Source of the DNA: an uncultured Prevotella sp.
GTDB lineage: Bacteria; Bacteroidota; Bacteroidia; Bacteroidales; Bacteroidaceae
Direction: 5' to 3'
Assembly (NCBI GenBank): GCA_900317685.1
Contig: ONHQ01000014.1
Coordinates: forward strand, 1-62,208
Length of the DNA: 62,208 bases
A program made the translations under genes and the position numbers. A model generated the notes under the pieces. That model had not been told where the DNA came from and searched no databases. It was given only the letters and a program-made list of their open reading frames with translations. This document shows, piece by piece, positions 23,303-32,672 of this stretch (within the stretch, counting starts at the first letter, position 1; each line of letters opens with the position of its first letter).

Positions 23303-25038
23303 ATATGAAATACGACAAGAAGAACCGGTTTATGCCACTGCTCATGGCGGTGAGCATGATTCTTGGTATTCTCATTGGTACCTTCTACGCCAACCATTTC
23401 TCGGGTAGTCGCCTGACAGTGGTCAACAATGGCAGCAACAAACTCAGCAATCTGTTGCGCATCATCGACGACCAATACGTCGACGACGTGAACATCGACT
23501 CTCTCGTGGAGAAGGCTATGCCGCTGATCCTCGGCGAGCTCGACCCGCATTCGGTGTATATCAGCGCCAAGGACGTGCAGCAGTCCGAGGATGATCTCAA
23601 GGGTTCGTTCTCCGGCGTGGGCATCGAGTTCACCATTCGTCAGGACACGATCCACGTGGAGAACGTCATCAAGAACGGACCGGCCGAGAAGGCGGGCATC
23701 ATTGCCGGCGACAAAATCGTGATGGTCGACGGCAAGAAGTTCGTCGGCAAGCAGGTCACTCAGGAGGAGGCCATGCACCGCCTCAAGGGTCCGCAGGGCT
23801 CCAAGGTGCGTGTCGGCGTGGTGCGCTTCGGCCATCCCAAGGTGCTCTCCTTCGACATCACGCGTGCTGAGATTCCTACGAAGACAATCACTGCTGCCTA
23901 TATGCTCGACGACAACACGGGTTATATCAAGATCAAGAACTTCGGCGAGAAGACCTATCCTGAGCTGCTCATCGCCCTGGCCAACCTGCAACAGCAGGGC
24001 TTCCAGAACCTTGTCATCGACCTGCGCGACAATCCTGGTGGTTATCTCCAGAGTGCCGTTCAGGTAGCCAACGAGTTCCTGCCCGCCAAGAAGCTCATCG
24101 TCTATACCGAGGGACGCAAGTCGCCACGACAGGACTACACCTCTGATGGCCACGGTGCCTACCAGAACATTCCGCTCGTGGTGCTCATCAACGAGGGATC
24201 GGCATCGGCTGCGGAGATCTTCGCCGGTGCCATGCAGGACAACGACCGTGCCACGATCATCGGGCGCCGCTCCTTCGGCAAGGGTCTCGTGCAGCAGCAG
24301 ATCCCGTTCCCCGACGGTTCGATGATCCGACTGACCATCGCCCGCTACTACACGCCGTCGGGCCGCTGTATCCAGAAGCCTTATGTCGACGGCGACGAAG
24401 AAGCCTACGCTCAGGACATCATCGAGCGCTACCAGCACGGCGAGTTCTTCTCGCAGGACAGCATCAAGCATACCGGGCCGGCTTATCACACAGGCATCGG
24501 ACGTGTGGTCTATGGCGGTGGCGGCATCACGCCGGACATCTTCGTACCGGAAGACACCACCAATGTCACCTCTTATTATAAGCAGGCGATCATGAGCGGA
24601 CTTATCCTGCAGTTCGCCTTCACCTACACCGACAACAACCGACAAAAGATGAAGATGTTCAAGCAAATGCTCGACCTCTCGAAATATCTCAATGAGCAGA
24701 ACACCGTAGACCAGTTTGCTGACTATGCCGACAAGCATGGCTTGCAGCGCCGCAACCTGCTCATCAAGAAGAGCCACTCGCTCCTGGAGCAGTTCATCAA
24801 CGGCCGCATCATCTACAACATGCTCGACGAGCAGGCACTCTACGAGTATCTCAACCAGGACGATCCCGTCATCACGCGTGCCCTGATGCTGTTCAAGCAG
24901 AATGCCGCCTTCCCGAAGTTGCCGGCACCGGCCAAAAAAGCGTCTAAGGGAAAGACGGCAATGGGATCACGCCCTGCTTTCCGTGGCGACATGTACTACG
25001 TTGCTTCGGTCATGCCTCCCTTCAGACTCAACAGTTGA
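23299..25038 (+). CDS. S41 family C-terminal processing peptidase
   Basis: 579 residues. An N-terminal membrane anchor or signal (FMPLLMAVSMILGILIGTFYA, about residues 11-31) implies a periplasmic enzyme. A PDZ domain spans about 100-190 (GSFSGVGIEFTIRQDT, ENVIKNGPAEKAGIIAGDKI). The tail-specific protease domain follows, with NLVIDLRDNPGGYLQ, the nucleophile Ser in INEGSASAAEIFAGAMQ and the general-base Lys in GRRSFGKGLVQQQ. The C-terminal about 180 residues are a helical extension common in Bacteroidetes. It overlaps the dCMP deaminase gene by 4 nt. Confidence 0.92.
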   Translation: MNMKYDKKNRFMPLLMAVSMILGILIGTFYANHFSGSRLTVVNNGSNKLSNLLRIIDDQYVDDVNIDSLVEKAMPLILGELDPHSVYISAKDVQQSEDDLKGSFSGVGIEFTIRQDTIHVENVIKNGPAEKAGIIAGDKIVMVDGKKFVGKQVTQEEAMHRLKGPQGSKVRVGVVRFGHPKVLSFDITRAEIPTKTITAAYMLDDNTGYIKIKNFGEKTYPELLIALANLQQQGFQNLVIDLRDNPGGYLQSAVQVANEFLPAKKLIVYTEGRKSPRQDYTSDGHGAYQNIPLVVLINEGSASAAEIFAGAMQDNDRATIIGRRSFGKGLVQQQIPFPDGSMIRLTIARYYTPSGRCIQKPYVDGDEEAYAQDIIERYQHGEFFSQDSIKHTGPAYHTGIGRVVYGGGGITPDIFVPEDTTNVTSYYKQAIMSGLILQFAFTYTDNNRQKMKMFKQMLDLSKYLNEQNTVDQFADYADKHGLQRRNLLIKKSHSLLEQFINGRIIYNMLDEQALYEYLNQDDPVITRALMLFKQNAAFPKLPAPAKKASKGKTAMGSRPAFRGDMYYVASVMPPFRLNS

Positions 25039-25059
25039 GGCGATGTGCTCGTTCCGTCT

Positions 25060-25181
25060 ATACTCAACGCAAGCTACATCATATCAGCTATCTCAGAGCT
25101 CAGCTCAATGCGCTGCCGGACAGTGAACAACAACTTCGTCTCTATGGCCAGTTCTTTGACGAATATTACGTAAAGCTATAA
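25060..25181 (+). other. Short open frame after the S41 gene, possible gene remnant
   Basis: A frame ending at TAA (25179-25181) reads YTQRKLHHISYLRAQLNA, then LPDSEQQLRLYGQFFDEYYV and KL. It is protein-like, amphipathic and free of the low complexity seen in nearby non-coding DNA, but has no start codon with a plausible ribosome site. It may be the 3' end of a deleted gene or a very small gene. Not identified. Confidence 0.3.
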
Positions 25182-25218
25182 TATATGGTCTGTGTTTTAC
25201 GAGACCATACAAACAAAA

Positions 25219-25255
25219 AGAGCGTGCAGTTCGATTGAACTGCACGCTCTTTTTT
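25219..25255 (+). terminator. Rho-independent terminator
   Basis: Perfect 14-bp stem AGAGCGTGCAGTTC / GAACTGCACGCTCT with a GATT loop and a T6 tract. It ends the peptidase operon. Confidence 0.93.
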
Positions 25256-25267
25256 CGTTACTTTTTG

Positions 25268-25445
25268 AATTTGCAGGTTGCATCCCTTGTGGCCGTCCGC
25301 ACCCTTGTATGTATGATCATCGGGTATTTGCAGGTTCGGCCCTTGTGGCCGTCCGCACCCAACAGACATTCATAAACGTTCGTCGACAAAACAATAATTA
25401 AATACAAAGGGTGCGGACGGCCACAAGGGCCGCACCCTGCAAGCG
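25268..25445. repeat. GTGCGGACGGCC hairpin repeat family, copy 2
   Basis: One half unit (25271-25303), a spacer with TGTATGTATGATCATCGG, then the full hairpin: left arm about 25330-25359, spacer with CAGACATTCATAAACG, right arm about 25410-25442. Same orientation as the copy at 51.4-51.6 kb. Confidence 0.8.
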
Positions 25446-25491
25446 TCTGTTGCAATAGCGATTTCCGTCCGCCGCATCGAGATACAAAAAC

Positions 25492-25542
25492 AAAAAAATC
25501 CGTGTCTTCCCTCCTGCCTATGACAGAAAGGAAAACACGGAT
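25492..25542 (-). terminator. Rho-independent terminator for the surface-protein unit
   Basis: On the minus strand ATCCGTGTTTTCC pairs with GGAAGACACGGAT and is followed by seven T. It lies 23 nt after the stop of the 71-residue gene. Confidence 0.85.
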
Positions 25543-25564
25543 GATATGTTAGCCAAAGAGGACG

Positions 25565-25780
25565 TTACTCGTCCCAGATAGACTTATTCGACCCCACAGT
25601 GCCCATGGGAGTAGTCTCCTCATCGAATTCCGTGACATTATCATTATCATGGTGCTTGGCAGCAGCCCAATTCCACTCACTTCTCTTGGAGGTATTATCT
25701 ACTCCGGCTGTTTCGAGCACACTGCCAATGAGTTTAATTTTAACTACCCCTGTAGTAGGTGTCATATATATTTCCTTCAT
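25565..25780 (-). CDS. Small hypothetical protein paired with a surface protein
   Basis: 71 residues. The N-terminal half follows the pattern of small Prevotella/Bacteroides proteins placed next to surface-protein genes (MKEIYMTPTTGVVKIKLIGS, with TP and VV positions), and the C-terminal half is Asp/Glu/Asn/Trp-rich. No signal peptide, no known domain. It begins 7 nt after the upstream 4.3-kb gene ends and is followed by a good terminator, so it is the last gene of that unit. Function unknown. Confidence 0.6.
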   Translation of the reverse strand: MKEIYMTPTTGVVKIKLIGSVLETAGVDNTSKRSEWNWAAAKHHDNDNVTEFDEETTPMGTVGSNKSIWDE

Positions 25781-25787
25781 TGTACAA

Positions 25788-28700
25788 TTACTTTTTTACA
25801 ATTACTTTTTTACCATTATGGATATACAATCCTGGGCGTGTCGGACATCCGTTGACTCTCACACCCTGGAGCGTGTAATATGCCCCGTCTGAAGGCTCTA
25901 CTGCTCCCTGTGGTGTGTGGATGCCGGTAGGAGTCTCGTCGAAGCTCATGACAATGAACTGCTTTGCAGCACTTGGGTGGGTAAGTTCGAGATATGCCTT
26001 GTTGGCAGCGAGAGAACCCTGGTTATCAACACGATAGAAGAGATAGTCGTTGCCGGTCTGCTGCTCTTGCGAGCCCTGATGGTGGAACATATTCGTGAAC
26101 ACATAGCGGAGCGTGTTGGCATCAGAGCCCAGAACGATACCCTCGGCGACGTGCGGCGTGAGCATACCCTTATCTGTTGTCGGCGCGATATTGACTGCCG
26201 GCACGAAGAGCGGGAAGTTCGTCTGCGTCTCATTAGACTGTCTGGCTGCGATGTCCTTATAGAGCAGGAGGCCCGTCTCTGCCGGTGTGGCTGTCACATT
26301 CTGAAGGGTCAGCGTACCCATATCAGCGACATCGCTCTTATTAGAATAGCTTGTTGCCGTGTATGCTTTCACGCCCATATTTGTGAACACGCCCGTCTGA
26401 CTGTAGTCGATGGCGCGGTCGCGGCTTTCGCTCGTTGCCTTGCCACTGATAGCCTTGAAGATATTGGTCACGCCAATCTTCTCCACCTTCGTATTGTCAG
26501 GGAACGACAGTGCGACATCACCCGCGTTGCTCACTTGATAAACATAAACATCGGTAGGCAGCGAGACATTGGCAGGGGTTGTCTGAGAGACAGAGGTAAC
26601 CGTCGATGCGGTGTTATCCTTTACGTTTACGGTCACCGTTGGTGCGTTGCTTGCTTTTACAAAGACATACATGCCCGCATCGACATTAGGAATGGTGAGC
26701 GTGTTGCCGTTGGCGAGAGAGAGCGAAGTGCCGTCGAGCGACACCTTTCCGTCATAGTCTGCGCCGGTGCCTGGAAGCGTCACGCCCAGCCCCTCGGTCT
26801 CCCGGATGGTTGTTGTACCATAGGTGAGCTGACTGCCGTTGGCAAAGAGCGGCTTGTCGACTTTGTAACCCGGTAGTCCTGACGGCGATGGCACGGACGT
26901 GTAGTCGTTAAGGGCATTGTTGTTGCTCCATGAACCGTAGTCGCCGGCAGTGGTCGACGAGAGATGGCCGATGGTCTTGTCCGATGCCGCATCCATATTA
27001 TAATCTGTGAAATCCCAGGTGTAGGGATAGGTCTGCTGTCTGCGCTGGCCGATGGCGAGATAAGTCTCACAGCGGTCGAGGACATACTTGTCAGCACCGT
27101 AACAGATGTCCTGCGTAACGAGGATATTGCCGGTACCACCGTTGACCTTCAGTTGCAGGTCATAATACGTTACACCTTTATCACTCTTCCAATCAGGCAT
27201 CGTCACCTCCACATCGTTATCGGTGAAGTTTCCTTCTTTCGTCACCGTATACCGTGGATAGCGTGCACTCTGACTATGCGTATGACCGGCATCACCTTTA
27301 AAGCGAACGGTATTTCCGACGAGTACAGAGTTGTTGTTGTTGGCGGCATTCACGCCTTGATTGGCATTATTTGACAGTCGCAGGTCGGTGGAATACTTTC
27401 TGCTGACGCGAATCTTATAGATGTTGTTCCATCCATTGTCCTGGATGTAGAAATTCATGTCGCCGTTGTACCTTGCCCGGAATGTCACCTGTCCACGTGG
27501 GTCGCCATTTTTGGAGAAGGCCTGTATGCTCGTCGTACTGAAACTGCTCGTGATGGGCTTTCCGGCGAGATCGGTGGCATTGTCGACACGGAAGGTAGAG
27601 CCCGCATTTCCATTTCCGTTGTCATCACCGGAGGAGTATGGGTTCCACCAGATGGTAACATAGTCGCCCTGCTTCAGCTGCGGGATGGTCAGCACGTTGT
27701 CATGCGTGTTGTTACCCTTGAAGCTCACGTGGCGGTCATTGATATTATCTTGTTTATTGTTCAGTCCAAACGTATTGGCATTGCAGGTGAACTGCAGTCC
27801 CTCCGTTACCGGGATATACAGTGCGTTGTCGCCGTCGACAGGCTGGTCACAGGTGTAGATAAAGTTGTGGTAGCTTGTCGGCTTGCGATCCTTATCATAG
27901 GTAACGCCCTGGTATTTAGTTGTCCAGCCAATTGACTGTCCAAGCCAATCCGTGACCGTATACTTCTTTCCTGCTCCGGTTGTTGCATCTCCGGTTGCAG
28001 CGGTGAAGTCTTTCGGCAGCTTGCCACTTGTGGCGAAGTCCCAGACGATTTCATGGTCGTCGGTGGCACGATCGGCGACGGTGAGAACATATCCCGCGCT
28101 CTTTCCGTCTCCGGTAGTAGCCCTGACGACGATGATACCGTGACCACTGATATTTGTGATATTACCCAACTTACTGTCGATGTCGGCAGAGGTGATGGTA
28201 GAGCTCTTATGAATTATCTCCCACTTGTTCACAGCCACCGTAGCATCCTCCGGCTGCTGGGTGAAGCCCTTGATCTCGTCGTCGACGGATATCGACGGGC
28301 TGACATCGGCGAAGGTCAGACCGCTGACGGTGAGCGTGTAAGAAGCTGTGGCGGTACCGCAGGTAGCGGTGACGACGATGGTTCCTATGCCCTTGATGGT
28401 AAGGTTATAGTCGGGCAGTCCCTCCTCCTGGTCGAGGTAGACGGCAGGATTGCCGCTCGTCACCTGATAGGAGTATGTCGGTATGACGCCGTCGGGAGCT
28501 CCCTGCACTTTCTGCTCATAACTGACGGCACCGGAGATGTCGAGAGTTACATGGGGCGCAGGATAATTGAAGTAGAGGTTGAGGACGTTCAGCGTGTATG
28601 AGCCAGAGCCAATTTTGTAGTCGCCGACTGCCGTTGATGTTGCAGTGACGGTGATAGTACCTGACGAGGCGCCATCGGTAAACTTTAGATTTGTCAGCGT

Positions 28701-30109
28701 ACCGGTATTGGGATCGATAGTGGCTGTGACATTGCTCTGAGCCGTGATGGCATAGGTAACATCCGATGCTGCCGGGGCGTTATTGACGGCATTGGTGAAA
28801 GAAGTCTCTTTGACGCCGACGGTCGGAGTAGCGCCCTTCTCGAAAGTCAAGGATGGGGTTCTCGTCCCACCTTTAGCATCATCCGGTGTATAGCTGATGC
28901 CCTTCAAATAGAATGTAGGATACTTGTCTTTGGCCCTCCATGTGGTAAGGTAGTAAGTGGTGTTGGCATCTAAGTGAACACTCTGATAGCCACTGCCTTG
29001 GGTGAAGTTATTAACAGCTGATTTGTCGCTCTGCTTATAGACGTGAGACCAACCAACTGATGAGCTGTTGGCAAAGTTACCCCTAACATTCAGTGTACCC
29101 GCCTTGGTAGTTTTCAGAACGATATAACTGCCCATCGGGTTGCTCAAATCGTTGTTGAAGAACGAATAACCGTTGGCATCAAGGCTCATGACACCGACGC
29201 CGAGGTCGGGTTGTGCCACGGCAACGGCCGATTCGGCATCGCCACCGAAGGTAAAGGTCAGTCCGTCAAGTTTGAACGACTTCTTGTCGAGCGCACCGAT
29301 GGACTTCACCTCGAAGGCATTGTCGGTGGGGTCGTAGGTGGCCTTTGGTGCGGTGACGGTGAGCGTGTAAAAGTCGCTCACACCGTCTGCCGTAGCGGTG
29401 ATCTTCGTCGTGCCGGTAGATTTCAGACGTGGCGAGCCACCATTAAGGCACGCAGCCACAGTGGTATTGCTGCTCGAATAAGTAATTTTTTTAGAGCCGG
29501 TGGTGTTCTCAGGCACCGGCATGCGGTCGTTGGCGGTGGGGTCGGTGAGGTCGAAGGAGTAAGCGTCCTTCTCAAACTTCACGAGCTTCTGTGAGGTAGT
29601 AGTAATCTCTATCTTCATACAAGTCTCGTGGGCCTTCACGGTGAAGGTGAAGGAGCCTGAGGTGATACCCCACTGCTTGAAGTCATACGACTTAGGAGCG
29701 CCGGCGGTAGCTTCGGAGAAATCGGCTGCCGACGGATCCTCGTTGACTCCGTTGAACTCGGCAATGTAACACTGGTTACCGGCTTCATGCGGGTAACCGT
29801 AAAAAACTACTGACTCTACAGTCTCACCGCTCGGGATGCCAGAGACGGTGTACTGCACGCCATTGCTGAACTTCAGGAAATCAGTTTCTCCATACTGGCT
29901 TATAGTTTTGCCCCCCCATTGGTAATGGTGAGGCCGTTGTTGAACGTACAACTGCCTGAAGTAGAGCTCTGTTTGGTATTCGCATCCAGGACATACGTAT
30001 ACGTATCCGCAAACGTTGCGGCGGCATGTCCAAGAAGCGAAAATGATAGTGTTAATCAATATAAAATAAAATCGAGATTTTTAATTGAATGAGATTTACT
30101 AAAAAGCAT
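25788..30109 (-). pseudogene. Giant Ig-like (Big_2-type) surface protein, 5' end disrupted
   Basis: About 1,440 codons. The body has repeated bacterial-Ig-like strands (YTLTVTAPKATYDPTDNAFE, GIGTIVVTATCGTATASYTL) and carbohydrate-binding-like blocks. The end, GAYYTLQGVRVNGCPTRPGL then YIHNGKKVIVKK, is the C-terminal tail typical of secreted Prevotella proteins. The natural start is ATG at 30109, giving MLFSKSHSIKNLDFILY, then an in-frame TGA (30056-30058), then LTLSFSLLGHAAATFADTYT, a clear signal-peptide end. That frame runs to a G7 tract (29911-29917, C7 on the plus strand) and then closes; the long downstream frame is offset by one base. Eight or five G would restore reading. With the intact-looking downstream frame from a TTG at 30059, no signal peptide is made. 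Confidence 0.7.
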
Positions 30110-30235
30110 AATATCAATATTATAGCAATAATTATAAAATTGACTCGATAAACTGAATATTACATATATTTAGACAAACATACATATATTATGTTAATTA
30201 AGTTCGCCTTTTTGAGGCATTGCGGGAAGATTGAA

Positions 30236-30268
30236 AGTTGTAAGAAGTAATAAAAGTTCATATCTTTG
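30236..30268 (+). promoter_or_regulatory. Promoter of the integrase gene
   Basis: -7 box TATCTTTG at 30261-30268 and a TTGT near 30238-30241 as -33, spacing 19 nt. It supports the ATG at 30302 as start. Confidence 0.7.
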
Positions 30269-30301
30269 CCGCTATACGTTCAACATAAAAAGAACATAAT
30301 T

Positions 30302-31675
30302 ATGAGAATAAAGTTTTTTCTTAAGGCTACGGCCAAGCGGTGCGACAAGACATCCACCGCGACGATTTACGTAAGGCTGACCATTGGTCATAAGGTCGAC
30401 ACATCGTCGGCACTGCCCTTGTCAGTCAATCCCAACTTCTGGGATGCGAAAGGACAACGCGTGAAAAGTCGGACGGTGTGCGACGAAGGCCTGCGCGATG
30501 GCATCAACGACCGTCTGGCGGAGCTCTCGCTCTATCTGCAGCGCGAGTTTGCCAAGACGGAACTGCTCGACTACAAGAGATGGTTGAAGGACAGTGTGCA
30601 CACCTTCTTCGGCATCAAGGAGAACACACGGGAAAACAAGAAGTCAGTTGTCGACATTACAAAGGGCGATTCGTTTTTCGAGACCTTCGACAAGTTCGTC
30701 GACAGCCGTATCATGGGCAAGACACGCCGTCAGCACTATATCTGTCTGCGTGAGCGTCTTCAGCGGTTTCAGGCCTACAAGATGCTGGTTGAGAAGGATC
30801 TGCTCTTCCGCTATTCCATCCACACGTTCTCCGTGGAGCTCTTTATGGAGTTCAGCGAGTTTGTTAGTCATGAATACGATTACATCAAGGTCTATCCGAA
30901 AGTGTTCGAGATGGTACCATACTCTAAATATTACAAGCCGCGCCCCATGGGTGCCAACAGTCTGTCGCACGTGAAGTACAATCTGCGCATCTTTCTCAAG
31001 TGGTGCTACGTGCAGGAGTTGACCTCAAACCATTCATATATGCGGATGGAAATCGACAGTCCCATCTATGGCACGCCGTATTATCTGACGATACAGGAGC
31101 GCGACCGGCTCTTCGATTTTGTCTTCCCTGAGGGTCCGTTCAGGGCAAAGTACGAGATGGAGCGCGACACCTTTGTCTTCCAGTGTCTTGTCGGTTGTCG
31201 CATCAGCGACCTTCGCTCTTTCACGCGTGATAATATCATTGGCGACTATCTGGAGTATATTCCAAAGAAAACCATCAGGAAGAGCGTGCGCACCGTGCGA
31301 GTGCCGCTTGTTGACAAGGCGCGTGCCATCCTCGACCGCCACAAGGACGAGAGCCACCCCGGTGGCGCGCTCTTCCACTTCTATCAGTTCTCTATCTATG
31401 AGGAGGACCTGAAGAAGATTTTCGAGACTGTTGGAATCACGAGATACGTGACCGTCTACAACTCCCTCACGGGAAAGGAAGAGCGTCGACGGCTCTGCGA
31501 TCTGGCGGCTACCCACCTGGCGCGGCGCACCTTCGTGGGCAACCTCTACAAGAAGATAAAGGATCCGGACATCATCGGCTCAATGTCGGGCCATGCCAAC
31601 GGCAGCCGCTCCTTCATCCGCTATCGCAGCATTGATGATGACATCAAGAATGAGGCCATACGCTATATAGAGTGA
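30302..31675 (+). CDS. Tyrosine recombinase / integrase
   Basis: 457 residues from the ATG at 30302 (MRIKFFLKATAKRCDKTSTA). It has an N-terminal arm-type segment, a SAM-like core-binding domain (about 120-260) and a catalytic domain with the Arg in VGCRISDLRSF, His-x-x-Arg in ATHLARRTFVGN, a late His in MSGHANGSRSFIRY and the nucleophile Tyr in FIRYRS. The arrangement is that of Bacteroidetes integrases of mobilizable and conjugative elements. Followed within 5 kb by excisionase-like, relaxase and MobC genes, it marks an integrated mobilizable island. Attachment sites could not be located. Confidence 0.92.
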   Translation: MRIKFFLKATAKRCDKTSTATIYVRLTIGHKVDTSSALPLSVNPNFWDAKGQRVKSRTVCDEGLRDGINDRLAELSLYLQREFAKTELLDYKRWLKDSVHTFFGIKENTRENKKSVVDITKGDSFFETFDKFVDSRIMGKTRRQHYICLRERLQRFQAYKMLVEKDLLFRYSIHTFSVELFMEFSEFVSHEYDYIKVYPKVFEMVPYSKYYKPRPMGANSLSHVKYNLRIFLKWCYVQELTSNHSYMRMEIDSPIYGTPYYLTIQERDRLFDFVFPEGPFRAKYEMERDTFVFQCLVGCRISDLRSFTRDNIIGDYLEYIPKKTIRKSVRTVRVPLVDKARAILDRHKDESHPGGALFHFYQFSIYEEDLKKIFETVGITRYVTVYNSLTGKEERRRLCDLAATHLARRTFVGNLYKKIKDPDIIGSMSGHANGSRSFIRYRSIDDDIKNEAIRYIE

Positions 31676-31811
31676 AACCGGGAGCATGCTAATGACCAAA
31701 TCCGTTTCCGAACCAACTCAAAATCAACTAAATTATGAAGAAAATGAATCATTTTAAAGGACTTTATGCACGTCCTCCCCCACTGATAAGCGGATGTACA
31801 CCAATTTCCAT

Positions 31812-31819
31812 TAACTTTG
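31812..31819 (+). promoter_or_regulatory. -7 box upstream of the excisionase-region genes
   Basis: TAACTTTG followed by CAGTCGTC, 74 nt before the ATG at 31893. It probably drives the 100-residue protein and the genes behind it. Confidence 0.6.
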
Positions 31820-31892
31820 CAGTCGTCAAGTTGACCGCAAGGCACTGACAAAAACTAATTTCAATATTATTCAACCATCTAATTATTCAACC

Positions 31893-32195
31893 ATGAACAA
31901 CAAACCGAAAACCGCCCACAAGGGCACAGAGAGTGTAAACAAGAGTATTAACCCCAAAAACCAGAAAGCCATGAAAAAGCTCAAGAAAGCAGGCATCAAG
32001 GACATCCGCGAGATCCGTCCGGACTTCGACTATCCAATCTTCGTCTGGCCGCGTCCGGAAGCAGAGACAGAAGTCTCGGAGCAGACCGGGGACGCGAGCG
32101 CAGATGACACCAAGGTAGCAGAGAAGGCTGTGCCGGATGGTGCCGGACAGAATGAACCCGTCGCTGAACCTGCCGACAATGCATCGGCAGAGTAA
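31893..32195 (+). CDS. Hypothetical protein of the mobilizable element
   Basis: 100 residues. A basic N-terminal half (NNKPKTAHKGTESVNKSINP, KAMKKLKKAGIKDIREIRPD) leads to an acidic, Ala/Pro/Glu-rich tail. No domain is recognised. It sits between integrase and excisionase-like genes on the same strand and has its own promoter. The charge split suggests a disordered DNA- or protein-binding accessory protein; this is only inference. Confidence 0.55.
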   Translation: MNNKPKTAHKGTESVNKSINPKNQKAMKKLKKAGIKDIREIRPDFDYPIFVWPRPEAETEVSEQTGDASADDTKVAEKAVPDGAGQNEPVAEPADNASAE

Positions 32196-32285
32196 GCGAT
32201 ATCTTCTATCAACTGCCGGAACGCAAGATGTGTTCCGGCGGTTATTAAGAACGATTATCAATGTCAAACCAAAACCTTCAACGCC

Positions 32286-32630
32286 ATGGAAGATTTCAAG
32301 TTTATCGCCCTTATGGGAGACAAATCAGCCAACTTCACAATCTCGACAAGCAGTGAGAACCTGCGTGCCTTTGCCGATTACCTCATCGGTAAAGCCCGTG
32401 AAGAGCTTGCCTCACGTCAGGCTGAGGAAGCCATTGAGAAAGAGAACGCGGAGACATTTCTCTCCCGTAAGGAGACCTGTGAGTATCTCGGTGTGTGCGA
32501 GGCCACGCTTTGGAAATGGGCCAAGCCCGACCGACGCTATCTCATGCCCGTGCGAGTTGGCAGCAAGGTGCGCTATCGCAAGAGTGACCTTGACCGCATC
32601 AAATTCGGCAACAACCCCACAGTACAATGA
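32286..32630 (+). CDS. Excisionase-like helix-turn-helix protein
   Basis: 114 residues. The C-terminal half is a MerR-type helix-turn-helix (HTH_17): FLSRKETCEYLGVCEATLWK, WAKPDRRYLMPVRVGSKVRY, RKSDLDRIKF. This pattern is that of excisionases and directionality factors of Bacteroidetes integrative elements. The N-terminal half is a short helical region. It most likely works with the integrase at 30302 to bend attachment-site DNA. Confidence 0.8.
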   Translation: MEDFKFIALMGDKSANFTISTSSENLRAFADYLIGKAREELASRQAEEAIEKENAETFLSRKETCEYLGVCEATLWKWAKPDRRYLMPVRVGSKVRYRKSDLDRIKFGNNPTVQ

Positions 32631-32672
32631 ACCTGCATTTATTTCCTATCTATCAACTTAACCAAGCCAGCC

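Noticed and set aside
23164-24777. Minus-strand open frame of 537 codons
   Set aside because: Antisense shadow of the S41 protease gene.
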